In this document: in pieces, positions 22,663 to 34,412 of the stretch
How positions within the stretch are numbered: position 1 is the stretch's first letter
Layout: each line of letters starts with the position of its first letter
Assembly (NCBI GenBank): GCA_003254905.1
Contig: QANU01058179.1
Coordinates: forward strand, 505,020-569,019
Origin: Nissolia schottii
Lineage: Eukaryota; Streptophyta; Magnoliopsida; Fabales; Fabaceae
DNA: 64,000 bases
Direction: 5' to 3'
The notes under the pieces: model-generated
Database searches by the model: none
What the model was told of the DNA's origin: nothing
Seen by the model: only the letters and a program-made list of their open reading frames with translations
Position numbers and translations under genes: made by a program

Positions 22663-23347
22663 AAAAAAAATAAACTTGTTTATATATCTAGCTACTAGTA
22701 TTAATCGCAAAATTCATATTCATGTAACAACTTGAACTTGGCAAGCTTAGATATAGAGAAAAGGGACAACTTGGGAATTTTTTTATTTAAAAAAAAGGGA
22801 AAAATGTAAGGTGCAAATTGTTAGCGTTTTGTCGATGTAGTCACGATGCCCTTTTGGACGGAGGTCGTTCAATTAACAACAAAGAAAAAGGTAAATTCGA
22901 GCATGTGTTTGCAATATTGTGGAGGGGAATGCTTTTCTTATCAACATGGTTTTTTTTTTCTTTTTCTTTTTCTAATACTTTCTAAATCCTATTCTTGGCT
23001 GCTGTTAGATTCTCTTAAAGGTTACGCAGAACCTCAATGTGGATGCGAAAGATCATCACAAGAAAAACGGAAAGTAGTAGTTTCAATTGGAAAGGAGAAG
23101 GGAATAAACTGATCTCAGTTAGTGATTTGTCTAATCATGCACAGACTGGAAGAAAGGAAATTCTCTCTTGAAGCAGGTTTGTGTTGACTATGAAAGTTCT
23201 TCTTTCGTTGGTAAGCTAAAGCTTAGGTTTATATGGCGTAAGATTTGTCCCAGTCCACGATAGACATGTCTTTGGGTTCGATTACCAAATTACCACTTAC
23301 AAAAGTATTTATATTATGGTTGCTGTTTAGATTAGAAGTAGAGCCGA
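21226..23347. other. intergenic DNA with a short hairpin and an AT microsatellite
   Basis: No gene seen. It contains a 10-base perfect inverted repeat at 22164-22191 (CTGTAATTGC/GCAATTACAG) and (AT)n at 22632-22658. An open frame at 22846-23112 shows no recognisable domain. Confidence 0.5.
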
Positions 23348-25106
23348 CACTACTGAAAAGGCACTTGATATGGACAAAATTATTCGCTGACAAATAATTT
23401 AGCTATTGACGGATTTACTGATACTAGAATTTGTCTGTAATTTTTTCCGATAATTTATTCTATAATCGTCAACTCTATTGATGGATAAAATTGTCAGTAA
23501 CGTCTTACCGTGTTTATTATATTGACTGACGAATATTTTTGTCTGCTTAAAAAATATTAAATTTTTGAAATTTTATTAATTTTCTTTTATTTTATTAGTT
23601 TTATATTCTACACTACTAATACAATTATATCATTAAAACATAAATTCATAAAATCTTTATTAATAATTCAAAATAATTATATTATTATTTATATTTCCTA
23701 CATAATTTGATACATATTTCTTTCATAATCTCAAATCGACTAATTGGTCATAATTGTTGGTAGAGAATTCTAAACTCCAAATTAGGGAAGCCTAATTAAA
23801 ATAAAAACGTAAACCTTAATTAAAAAACTATAAATAAAGATAGGTTGATTATCTGTTGGCAGGGGACGATTATCCTTGACACCAGGATGGCCAACCTTAG
23901 TAACAAAGGTATAACTAAAAAAATTTAAATTATAAACAACTTGTCCCATTCCGACGGTGGATAATTGTCTCGCTGGACCCAACGTTTTAGCAGTGGACAC
24001 TCTAGCGGTGAATGATTGTCTCTTGCTGCCTGACGATCATCCATGTGTACCAAACCATGCAATCTTTCTAGGTGGGCAACCCAATGTTGCAGATCTTTTA
24101 CTGTTATGTCAATCTCTTCAAACAGCAATGGCGGTGAATTTTGGTCTGCCATTTCAACAACCAAAAAGAAACACAAAACAAATTAAAACCCCAATCCACA
24201 TATCAAAACCCTAACCCATAGATTGAAACCCTAACCCTAACCTTAACCCAAAAATTAGAAAGAAAATCAGATGCAAACATATATAATAATTAGAATAAGA
24301 AAATCAAACAACTAACAAAATAACAACCAAAGTGAAACAACTAACAAAATAAGAAAAAATAGAAAATCAATTACAGTGGCAGTGGCGGCGGCAGAGAAGG
24401 GCTGGCTCGGTGGTGGCTCGATGGTGGTAAAGAGGGGTTCGATCAGTGGTGGCTATGTTTTGGTGGTGCAGTGCTAACGGTGGCTAACTTAGTCGCAAGG
24501 GTGACATTGGAGTTAGGGTTTGGTGGCACAATGGTTGGGGCGACAGCGGGGCAATAGGGTAGAAAGGAGAGATGGGGGGACAGGTAGTAGCGTGTTGATT
24601 ATGAGAGTAGAGTGTGAAAGCAAAGAGGAGAGTGAGAGTGAGAGTGACAAAGAAAGCATGCAAGTATATATATTTACCTTACTGACGGAATGTACCGTTC
24701 GTAACATTATAACAGGTCAAAATGAGGTGTTCTCAAAACGCATCATTCAGTTAATATGCTTGCCAACGGAATAAGTCGTCAATAAGCACATTGATTGAAT
24801 GCCACATTTTGAGAACGAGACAATCTCTTCATGCAAATGAAATTCAAATAATAACAATATATTTCGTCAGCGAAACTCTAAAAAAGAATACCCATCATCA
24901 TTGTTCGAATACTTGGTCAATAAATAGTTGGTGCTAAACAACGTAAGGTTTTATTTTATTGACAATTCTAGTGGCAAAACCTGATTTCATCAACAAGTTA
25001 GTCTCTTGAAGGAAGTATCATCATTTTTTGAGAAACAAATCCGTCGGTAACTACTGACAAAATAAATTAGTAAAAAATTCCAATATTTTGTATTTTTCTA
25101 GTAGTG
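23348..25106. mobile_element. CACTA-like (En/Spm) non-autonomous element
   Basis: The ends are CACTACTGAAAAGGCA (23348) and TTTTTCTAGTAGTG (ending 25106), i.e. inverted CACTACT termini. Flanks cga and aga are a possible imperfect 3-base duplication. Both subterminal regions carry repeated 'tgacggat / ccgtcggtaa / cgtcag' motifs, as in CACTA elements. No transposase was recognised. Open frames at 23925-24176 (-) and 24520-24774 (+) have no known domain. The interior includes a short run of CCCTAA-type motifs (about 24207-24245). Confidence 0.65.
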
Positions 25107-28100
25107 AGAGTTGGAATGGGTCTAGTATGAGTAAATGTATTTGTCCCTTCAATTGTGTCTAAAGAGGGTATTTGTAGAAGCAATATAATGAAAATGTATT
25201 ATTACCAAGTGAATATGAGTAGAGTCAGTTATAGTGGATAATGATGGTGGGGTAAATTATGGGGGTAACAAACATAAGTGGTAGAGTTAATCCTATTTCC
25301 ATGTGTGCTAAGTCAAGTGGAAGGTTGGACTTGCTAGATAAAGTAGGCTAAGAAGTGTGAGAGGATTGTGAGGTACCAGTCATATCATAAGCCCTTCAGT
25401 TTCGAGCTATTAAAGAGAAATGCTACTTATTTGTCATAGAGTTAGGCATATCATAAACCCTCTAGTTAGTCTCAAATTCTGAAAGAGTAATGAAACTTAT
25501 TTGTAATAGAGCCAAACATATTAGTTATATATATATCACTCATTAATGGAAAAACCTAGTTCGCAAAATCAAATAAATTATAGCAGTGTAGTGTAAGGCT
25601 TTAGGCTTTCTAACTAGTTCAAATTTTGCTTGTCAAGGTTATAATATTCGAAATGGTGGCTTATTCCATTTATGCAAGTATAATTGTCCAAACACTTTCT
25701 CAAAGCTGCCATAACTTGGCGTTGCCTTTTAAATATTTTGAGTAGTCTTAATTTCTTAATGAGAAAGGAGAACAAAAGGTTCGAACTTAGAAATGACAGA
25801 TGATCGGATAGAATATTGGAGATCATGTCTATTATCTTTATTCCCCTCTAGATACTAATAAAAATAAGTGATTGGATTAATACCAATTTTAAGAAAATAT
25901 TGACCACGAATCTCCTACTCTTCTCTCTTTAAGGCTGTGCTAACTTTCTTGGGTAAATTGGGGGAAAGAATAAAAAAGGCTGTAGCCACAGAGAAAAGTG
26001 AGTAGAAGCAAAACAATGATGTTGCTTAATTATAAAGGATGGTTGAAGTGTCTTCAGCTAATAATAATAATTAACAAAAGACTTTAGAATTTCAATGAAT
26101 TGAGATTTACGCAGTAGGATTATATGAGCTTCCTCATTTTTCTTGCGTTATTTAATTTTCCATTTTTTTTGTTCGTATGAGAGGGTTTAGGTTTGGTGCG
26201 GGGAAGAGGAGTATTAGGAACACTTGTTGGCAATGCATCTGATTCCCCCCGGTTTCAATACTTCAAATTTTGCGAATACTTGATGCTCTTTACCACTGAA
26301 ACATATAGATCCAAAATAATTGAGAGAAGAAAAGCAAAAAATATGTGTGGCTGCTTGATGCATTCTTTTAGGGGCAAAACTACTAGAAAATAATATTGAA
26401 AAAAATATTTACAGGTTGAGGGGCAAGCGCCTCCTTAACTTAAAAAAAAAAAAACAAAAAACAAAAATTTATGTACAAACTGTAAACTCCACCTTATCTT
26501 TTAGATGAGAAATTCTTATATCTATCATAGTATAAATGGATTCATGCTCCACTTAACATATATATCATTGATTATTTTTGAAAGAAGAGAAAGTAATAGA
26601 AAAAGAAAATAATCAATGGTATATAAGGAATATAAATTCATTTATGCCATGGTGAATATAAGAATATCTCCTCTTAAATATGTTTTTCTATCGGCATGTC
26701 ACAACTGTATTTTGAGTTTTAGTTGTAGTCTTGCAAATGTAGTAATTAAGGCTACATTTGGATTAGAAGAAAAAGGTAGAAAAGAAAATGCAAAGAAAGA
26801 AAATGGAGCGATTTTGTAATTTCTATTTGTTTGGTTTGGAAGAAAATGGAGAGAAGAGAAAATGGATAGAAGAAAGTGTTATGAAATAATTAGGAGAATA
26901 GTAGAGGTGGAAAAGAGAAAGAATAGAGAAGGAAGAGAGGGAGCTTTATTCTATTGATAATCCCAATGATGTCTTATACAATGCGAACTCCAAGGTCTAT
27001 TTATAGCCTAAGAATGAGATACACAATATTACATCAAATCTCTATCATACCAAGATATATCTATCTAATTGGATATCAACTAAATTAGGATATAGACATC
27101 CACATTAATAATATTTTATAACAATTTGGATCTTTTGTAGACTTTAGTTTATTCATTTCATTTTTGTGGATAGAGATCTAACAAAGGGTTTAGGGAAGCA
27201 TGATAGGTATTCAATTTTTTTTATTTTACATATAATTTTAAATCATAGATTGAACGGAAAAGATTTCAGTAATGTTTTTCTTAATATAGTTTTTATTTTG
27301 TTCTTTTAACTGCAATCATTTATTTGAAATAAAAATTACAGGTACAAGATCAAAATATCTATTAAAGTATCTCCATTATGTCCTCTTATGCATTTTAATC
27401 ATCTCAAACAATTTCAACTGGAAGTGATCAAGAGATAGAAAAATATTTTTTTTTCCTTTTAATTCTTGGTGTACTAACTACTGCAAGAATATATCTTAAA
27501 TTAAATGTTGATTTTTATGGTTAATAAATATTCTATTAACTTAAGATTAAAAAAAATGTGTACTTAAAGGTTGATGGATATAAAGGATACATATAATGAT
27601 TTTTTTTTAATAAAGAGGACAGGGAAAATAAATTAGTTTTTTTTTCAATTATGTTCGGTTCACACTTTAAGTTTGGGTAAAGGATTTTTATAAAATTAAT
27701 TACACTAATAATAAAGTGTTAGATGAAATAGATCATGCAATTTTTTCTTTGATTTTTCTTTTCAAATAATAAATAATTTTTTCATTATACATTTTATTTA
27801 TAAAATTATAATATTTTAATAGTTTTTTTTATATTTTATTATATTGTACATGATTTTGTTGTTTTCATTGATTTTGCTTAGTATTAAATGTATAGTAAGA
27901 CTATGTTGATATACCAATGAGATAATTTTTCTGAAACTTCTTCATAACCAATGAAAAGGAGAGAGTGTTTTCAATTTTGTTTGATTGATCATTTTATTTC
28001 TCAGTGTGTTACAAGAGTGGAAAACCACTGAATTTTTCATTTAACAGGTTAATGTCAAGAACAAGCTTTTAAATATTTTAACATGTAATGTTATTTACTT

Positions 28101-28862
28101 TGTCTTTTATTAAGATACCATGAGTTATGTAAAAAGAAAAAACTATGAGTTAAATGGTAAGAAATAAGAAATGAAAAAAATTTAGAGAATTTTTTAACTT
28201 TTGATTGAATTTTTATTAAAATATTAATTAAAATAATGATGGTAATAAAAATAACTTGCTTTTATAATTTATGACATAAGGATATAATACATATATTTTT
28301 TTCAAAGTTTTTGTCATATGATGCTAAACATTTATTAGGTGATACTTTTTTCTTTTTGTATAATCATGGATGATACTTTCTTTTACAGCAAATGCATGAT
28401 ATGATTACAATAACTTACAATGACTCAACAAAGAGGACAAATAAAACTTTTGAAATAGGATCAAAGATATAGACGATAACAAAATAGAGTTACGATGGAC
28501 ATAAAGATTAAACAATTTTTACGAAACAGAAATAAGAAACAAAAAGTTTTAAAATTTGTATGAATACAAATAGAATAAAAAGAAATAATTTGTATAAAGT
28601 AATGTTTGTGTAATAAAAATTTACAGAATTTAATAAAGGGGAGACGAGTAATAAAAAGATTGAAATTTATGTATCTCATGTAATTTTAATAATAAATAAT
28701 TCAAAATTTTTCTTTTAATATTTACATCGTTTTTGGGGTTTGCACCGGCTAATATACTAGTTAAATTATAAAATTAAAAATAAATAAATAAATAAAGCTT
28801 AGGCGCTTGCATCGAGGGGGTGAAGAGAATGGCCTGTCGGCAACAGCTTGATTAGTGGCCGG
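25107..28862. other. intergenic AT-rich DNA, no gene seen
   Basis: No reading frame with recognisable protein similarity. A purine-rich stretch (26750-26890, gaagaaaatggagagaag style) resembles 37800-37880 and may be a MITE family. A Helitron-like 3' end (caccggctaatatactagt) occurs at about 28743-28761. Confidence 0.45.
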
Positions 28863-29545
28863 TTACGTGTCATTCTCTGAACAACTTTCAGGTTCTGTCT
28901 GAGTCACCATCTGGTCATCCAAACCTTCCCCCACCGGTTCCGCATTCTCGTGTCCCCTTCTTCTGCTTTCTCGTTTCCCTTCCCTTTTTACCTTTTCTCT
29001 CCGTTTCATTTCGCTGTTCTTTTGAACGAACGAAACCCCTTTCTTTATTCTTCTACCAAATCTAGGGTTAGGGATTCCAATTCCCAAATCCATCTCTCTT
29101 TCGATTCTTTCCCCCCTCCCGCAAACAATCTCTCTCTTCCAGATTACGACAATCGCTCGCTCGTCCATCTTCCTCGCCCCGTTTCCATCTTCTCCCATCG
29201 ACCAATTCCGAAACATGGTTTCATTTTCTCGTGAAAATTCCGCATCATTCTGTTTTTCTCGTCGCGGCTCTTGTCATGTGATTCGTTGTTCGAATTGTTG
29301 CAGAATTCCGATTTCATAGGTTTCGTCGATCGATTCCGTGATCCACCGATTGCAAATTGGGGGAGAAATTCGATCTTCGTTTTCTCTCTCTTTGTGTCTG
29401 TTGGGTTGGTTGTAATAGAGTCGTTGATAACTGTGTGAATAGCTATTTGTCAATTAATTAGGGTTTCTTTTTTTTTTTTTTTTTGCGTGTCTAAATCTGT
29501 GGATACTACTGTATTGTAATTGTTTTTCCAATTCGGAATTGAGTT
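28863..29545 (+). promoter_or_regulatory. probable promoter and CT-rich 5' leader of the PTPMT1-like gene
   Basis: A CT-rich stretch (28925-29200) followed by T-rich DNA leads to the first ATG of the phosphatase reading frame at 29546. Such pyrimidine-rich leaders are common in plants. Transcription start and any leader intron cannot be fixed from sequence alone. Confidence 0.4.
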
Positions 29546-32500
29546 ATGCGTATAGAGGAATTGGAGGGAGGTGAGGTGGGAAAAAGTGGAGAGGAAAGGG
29601 GATCAAGCTTCGTGGGTTATGATGCGAAAAGGGTTCTGGTTGGAGCAGGCGCGCGTGCCCTCTTCTATCCCACACTGCTTTACAATGTCGTTAGGAATAA
29701 GATTCAGGCTGAGTTTCGATGGTGGGATAAGGTTGATGAGGTATGCTTTTATATGCTTGTTAAGTTATTTTTTTTGTTGTTTTCTTTGGCTATTTTTTTA
29801 ATCGTTTATTCAAGTCGAGTAATGGATTGCATTATATAGCATTTTTGTGTTGGTGGTGGGCTGGTGTCTGTGGCGACATCTTTAGTTATGATTTACCAAT
29901 TATCAATGTTTTTTTTTTCTAATTAATTTTTTTATTCACATACAAACTCAGTGAAAGAGTGTGTGTGTCATTATCATCTTATAGCGGGGAGAATGCTAGT
30001 TGATTAGAAATGTTTGGTCTCTTTATACCATTGAGTGAATTTTCCTGATGTGGTTTTACACTTCTGTTTTATGTGTGCTTGATCCAATGTTAAAGACGTT
30101 GCTTTGAGGACCTGGAAGGACTGGAAATTTAGGAAGGAAGATTTGATGGATAAAAGCTTAGAATAATCTAATTTCTATTGTGTCAATGTGGCTATAAATG
30201 TTAGCCTCAGTGATTTGTCTTGATAGCTATTTTTTGTAAATTTAAAATTTAATTGGTAGTTATTGTTTGACTGTCAGTGTAATAGTTTTACTGTACTAAC
30301 ATCCAATGATGTGTTGCTGCTTCATTTAATGGGTATATCATTTTTTGTGTTTGAAAACTCATTTAATGATGCGGTAACATGTCATTGAATGTCTGCATAT
30401 AAATCTTTGACAATGAATGAGCATACCAATTAAACTCTCCAATTTAGTGCTTTGCTATGGAAAGGGCTGCTTTGCATTTTTGAAATATTTGGTTCACTGT
30501 TGACCAAGGGCTTTGACTGCCAGACCAATTGGTTTTGGGTTTGGTTTAGAACACTAGTACTAGTTGTAAAATTTTAAGGAATTCTAGTTGAGACGATAGG
30601 ATTTGCAAATCCTGTAAATGTTCAATATATAATGCAAATTTGTAAACGAATTGAATTCTTAAAGTAATAATTTAATATCATTCCAAACAAGTTTAACAGA
30701 AGAACTTATCTATAAATGAAATGGGATTTATCTGGGTTTCAAATGATGAAGAAAAATCTAAGATGCAGTGTGGGAAGTTGATTTGCCACATTTTTATTCC
30801 ATATCTTGTAGGGTTGTTCTGTTTTTTGATATAAAAATTTGCCGATTACTTTTTTACCTTTCTACTCCTTTAATAAATTATGAGAATTATGTTCTGGATG
30901 ATCTTCTACAAGAAATAAATTATGAGAATTATGTTCTGGATGATCTTCTACAAGTTCTTTGTGTTTTAATTTTTTGATCAAGAAGAGGAACTTTCCATAT
31001 TTCATCCATGAAAGAATGTTTGGTTCAAGTTTGTTGCTGTCAGCATCCATGTCTTTGGATGATGTATTTTCTGCTCCTGGTAACATTTTAATTTGTGGGG
31101 AGGGGTGGTTTACAGGATTATGTTGTTTGATGTAGAGACCTAACTCATTGTATGAGTAATCTGAATCATACAGGTATCAGACACATGCTTTTTTTTTTGT
31201 CTTTCGTGGTGTGTGTGTTCTTTGACTTTTCAGCCGAGATGACATTTTTTTCGCTTGGTGAAAATGGAACTCCTGAATCTGACACACTTAATCTATCAGT
31301 TCATATTATTAGGTGCTGTTCCATTCCCTATTGATGTTCCCCACCTGAAGGAGCTTGGAGTTCACGGGGTTGTCACATTGAACGAGTCATATGAGACTTT
31401 GGTTCCAACCACATTATATTATGTGAGTGTTATGCATATCCTTTTTCTTTTTAGTCTGCTTATGGCGTTTTATTTTAGGGTTGGTATATTTAGGGGCTAA
31501 TTTTCTTGATAAATCCTTTTGCCTGCATTATGTAAGCATGATGATGAATTATAAGTTTTTAAAGTGAGGAAATTAAAAATTGGATTTGATAAGGTTTAAT
31601 GGCCCTTGTGCAAACAGAGGTGCTTTATATGCAGAATTTCCAGTTGTGGAAATTTGATTGTCACAAGCTGCTGTCGTTTCTCTGCAACTTACAGAGTGTA
31701 CATAACGTTTCACTATGAATGAAGCACAGAATGTGATTTGATGAATCACATATACCTGGAAATGTGTGACTAATAATGTGAGGCAGCTTGTGAATCAGAA
31801 GGCTGGAACTTTGTTACTATTTGTGGCATGCTGAATTCGCGTTGGGTTATTGTGGCATGTTTGGTGCTTCATGAAATGTTTTTTCCCCCTAATACATTCA
31901 ATGAAATATGGCAGGCTCATGGAATTGACCACCTGGTGATTCCTACGAGAGATTACTGTTTTGCTCCATCATTGCATGACATATGCCGTGCTGTGGACTT
32001 CATACATGGTCAGTATTATGAAAATTGGTTGGCTATGAGAATATGCAACTATCTGGTTTCTTTCCTTCGGAGTAAAAGTGATTATTAATATTTAAAAGAA
32101 CTGATTTTACAAGTTCCTTTCCTTTTTCTTCAGTTCTTCTCTTGAAGATTTGAAGCCCTAACCCCCCACTCCCACCCCACAAATAATAAATAAATAAATA
32201 AATAAAAAAACTGAAAAAGGATCTATAATAGTTGAGTATTTATGGAATTACTCTTCAGATCTTGGAACAACTATATTCGTATATTTGTTTTTTCAATCAT
32301 TTGAAATTATTGACTTTGTCCCTATTGGTTTGACTTTTGGGTTCTTTTGATGAAGAAAATGCATTGTCTGGACGCTCTACATATGTCCACTGCAAAGCTG
32401 GCCGTGGTCGCAGCACTACTGTCGTTATTTGTTATCTGGTTGGTGCCTCAACTTATTTAGAAAAGATCAACACCGGGAAGAGGGAATAGATTTTGCAATG

Positions 32501-33319
32501 TGATTGCCCTAGTTTTTCTTACTATCTGAGCTATTGTGTAGGTGCAACACAAACTAATGACACCTGATGCTGCATATGATTATGTGAAGTCAATTCGGCC
32601 AAGGGTGCTTCTAGCTTCATCTCAGTGGCAAGTAAGTGTCTTTCCATTATTTTTTGCTATGAATTTCCAAACCAAAGTGCACCTGTGCCAAAATTTTATG
32701 GATATAGCAGTTTTGGTTTTACCTGTCATGTATTTAGCCTCTTTCGAAAGTTTTTGTGGATACTCCTACCTTTAAGTGGTTTTGCCTTCTCTTTAAAAGT
32801 TAAAGCCCAACTGTATTGCTCTTTCTCAATCTGTTTGGACCAAAAATTTTCTTTCGATTGGTGTAAGGAAAACACGATCAAAAGTAATGGTTGTTCTTCG
32901 TATCTTTTTGTTGTTGAAATCAGGCTGTTCAGGAGTACTACTACCATCTTATGGTGAGGAGGACTGTTGGACAGGCTCCTACAGCAGATCTATTATTTAA
33001 GGCTTCTCAGACGGCAGTAGCAGCTTCACGAGATCTGATAACGTTTGATGACAATTCTGTTGTTGTGGTAACAGAGTCAGATCTTGAAGGATACGACCCA
33101 AGCAATCAATCAGGAACAATGCCAAATGAAATGTGGACAGATTTAAGTGTGGTTTACCGAGTACGATTTGCTGGTCGGGCAGCATTGGCAAGAATCTCAT
33201 GCCTTTGGCTGCGTTATGATAACCAGAAGATTTCTGCAGAGAAACTGAGCAGTGACAGCAGTTGCTCAATCCGGAATAATAACTTGGAGGGAATTAGTAT
33301 CGATATCCATGTGTACTGA
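29546..33319 (+). CDS. PTPMT1: PTPMT1-like dual-specificity phosphatase (phosphatidylglycerophosphate phosphatase)
   Basis: Six exons: 29546-29740, 31300-31422, 31915-32008, 32356-32438, 32542-32631 and 32924-33319, giving 326 residues (the Arabidopsis relative is of similar length). The catalytic signature is HCKAGRGRS, with nucleophile Cys150 and Arg156; Asp119 in TRDYCFAP is the likely general acid. Conserved family blocks are VGAGARALFYPTL, EFRWWDKV, LLGAVPFP and SIRPRVLLASSQW. A plant-specific C-terminal half ends in GISIDIHVY. Family knowledge: these enzymes remove phosphate from phosphatidylglycerophosphate in cardiolipin and phosphatidylglycerol synthesis in organelles. The start is the first ATG in the leader and gives a hydrophobic N-terminal segment. 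The gene converges with the deSI-like gene, about 1.1 kb apart. Confidence 0.93.
30872..30955. repeat. 42-base tandem duplication in intron 1 of the PTPMT1-like gene
   Basis: Two near-identical copies (starting 30872 and 30914) of a unit containing 'gagaattatgttctggatga'. Confidence 0.9.
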
Positions 33320-34412
33320 AAAAACAGCCCAAGTTGCCCCCAAGTTTGACTGGTTTCCCATGTTCTTTAGTAGTTTATGTTTGGCGGGGCTGTAACTATT
33401 AACCGTCCTCTTTGTATATTCTGTTTGTTCATCTGAATTGAAATGATGTATGTCATACAAGGTCAATCAAATTCTGAAAAGTAGGATAAACACAATTTTC
33501 TACAGTGTTTGTCCTTCCATTCACAAGCTGCAAAATATCTTTCAGCATTCTGCGCCATATCAGCCTGGTTTTCACGTGATCATGGATTTGCTCATTCTCT
33601 ATCTCATTAGAGAAAATATGTCTGCAATCTAATCTTCTCTTCACGCATTTTCATTTTCCTTTTTTTTTTTTCTTTCCTATTTTGTCCACCCTTGTCCTTT
33701 GATTATACAAATAACATCCCTAATAATTTAAACTTGGTGCTTGCTGAAAACTTTAGTATATTAATAGTAAATTTACTCGTGAAGGTGGATTCTTTAAATT
33801 CAAGTGGACCGGTAGTTAATGATTCACAAAATAGTATTCACATAAACCTTATGATATTTGATAGCCGTTTTTTTGGTTTAAAAATAGCTATTTTTGGGAT
33901 ATTTTATAATAAACTAGTACACGCGCCTAAATTAGTATTACTCACAAACAGCGCGTTGATACTAGAAAAGGAAAAAAAATAAAAAAAGCACTTGCATGCA
34001 AATGGCGCCTCTGATTGTTCATGCGAAACAAACAATATTTTGCTGGATTTTAAGAAGAGTATCTAAAATTTTACAATAACTGAGGGAAGACGTCACTCCC
34101 CACGCATATTCAGATTACCGGTGTATCTGAACAATTTTGTTTTGTAATTAGATAGCTTCTACATAACATTTTGAAAGGCCATTACATATGCAACCGACAA
34201 CAGACTATGGTCTTGTATGATACAAAACACTTCTTTTTGGGGGCATCCAATAGTCCAGTTGATAGAAAAACTGTGTTAACACAGCGAAAAAACTAAGATC
34301 ACACAGAAATGGTACAACCAGAAGCTAAGATCACACAGAAATGGTACAACCAGAAGAGAAGGAAGGAAGAAAAGAATAACACAATAATCATTTGAAGAAA
34401 CAAACGAAAATA
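33320..34412. other. intergenic space between convergent genes
   Basis: Holds the probable 3' UTRs of the phosphatase (left) and deSI-like gene (right). A 32-base tandem duplication (34293-34356, unit with 'aagatcacacagaaatggta') lies just past the deSI stop. No further gene seen. Confidence 0.6.

Noticed and set aside
22846..23112. 88-residue plus-strand open frame
   Set aside because: No similarity recognised and no splice partners; T-rich segment produces the hydrophobic run.
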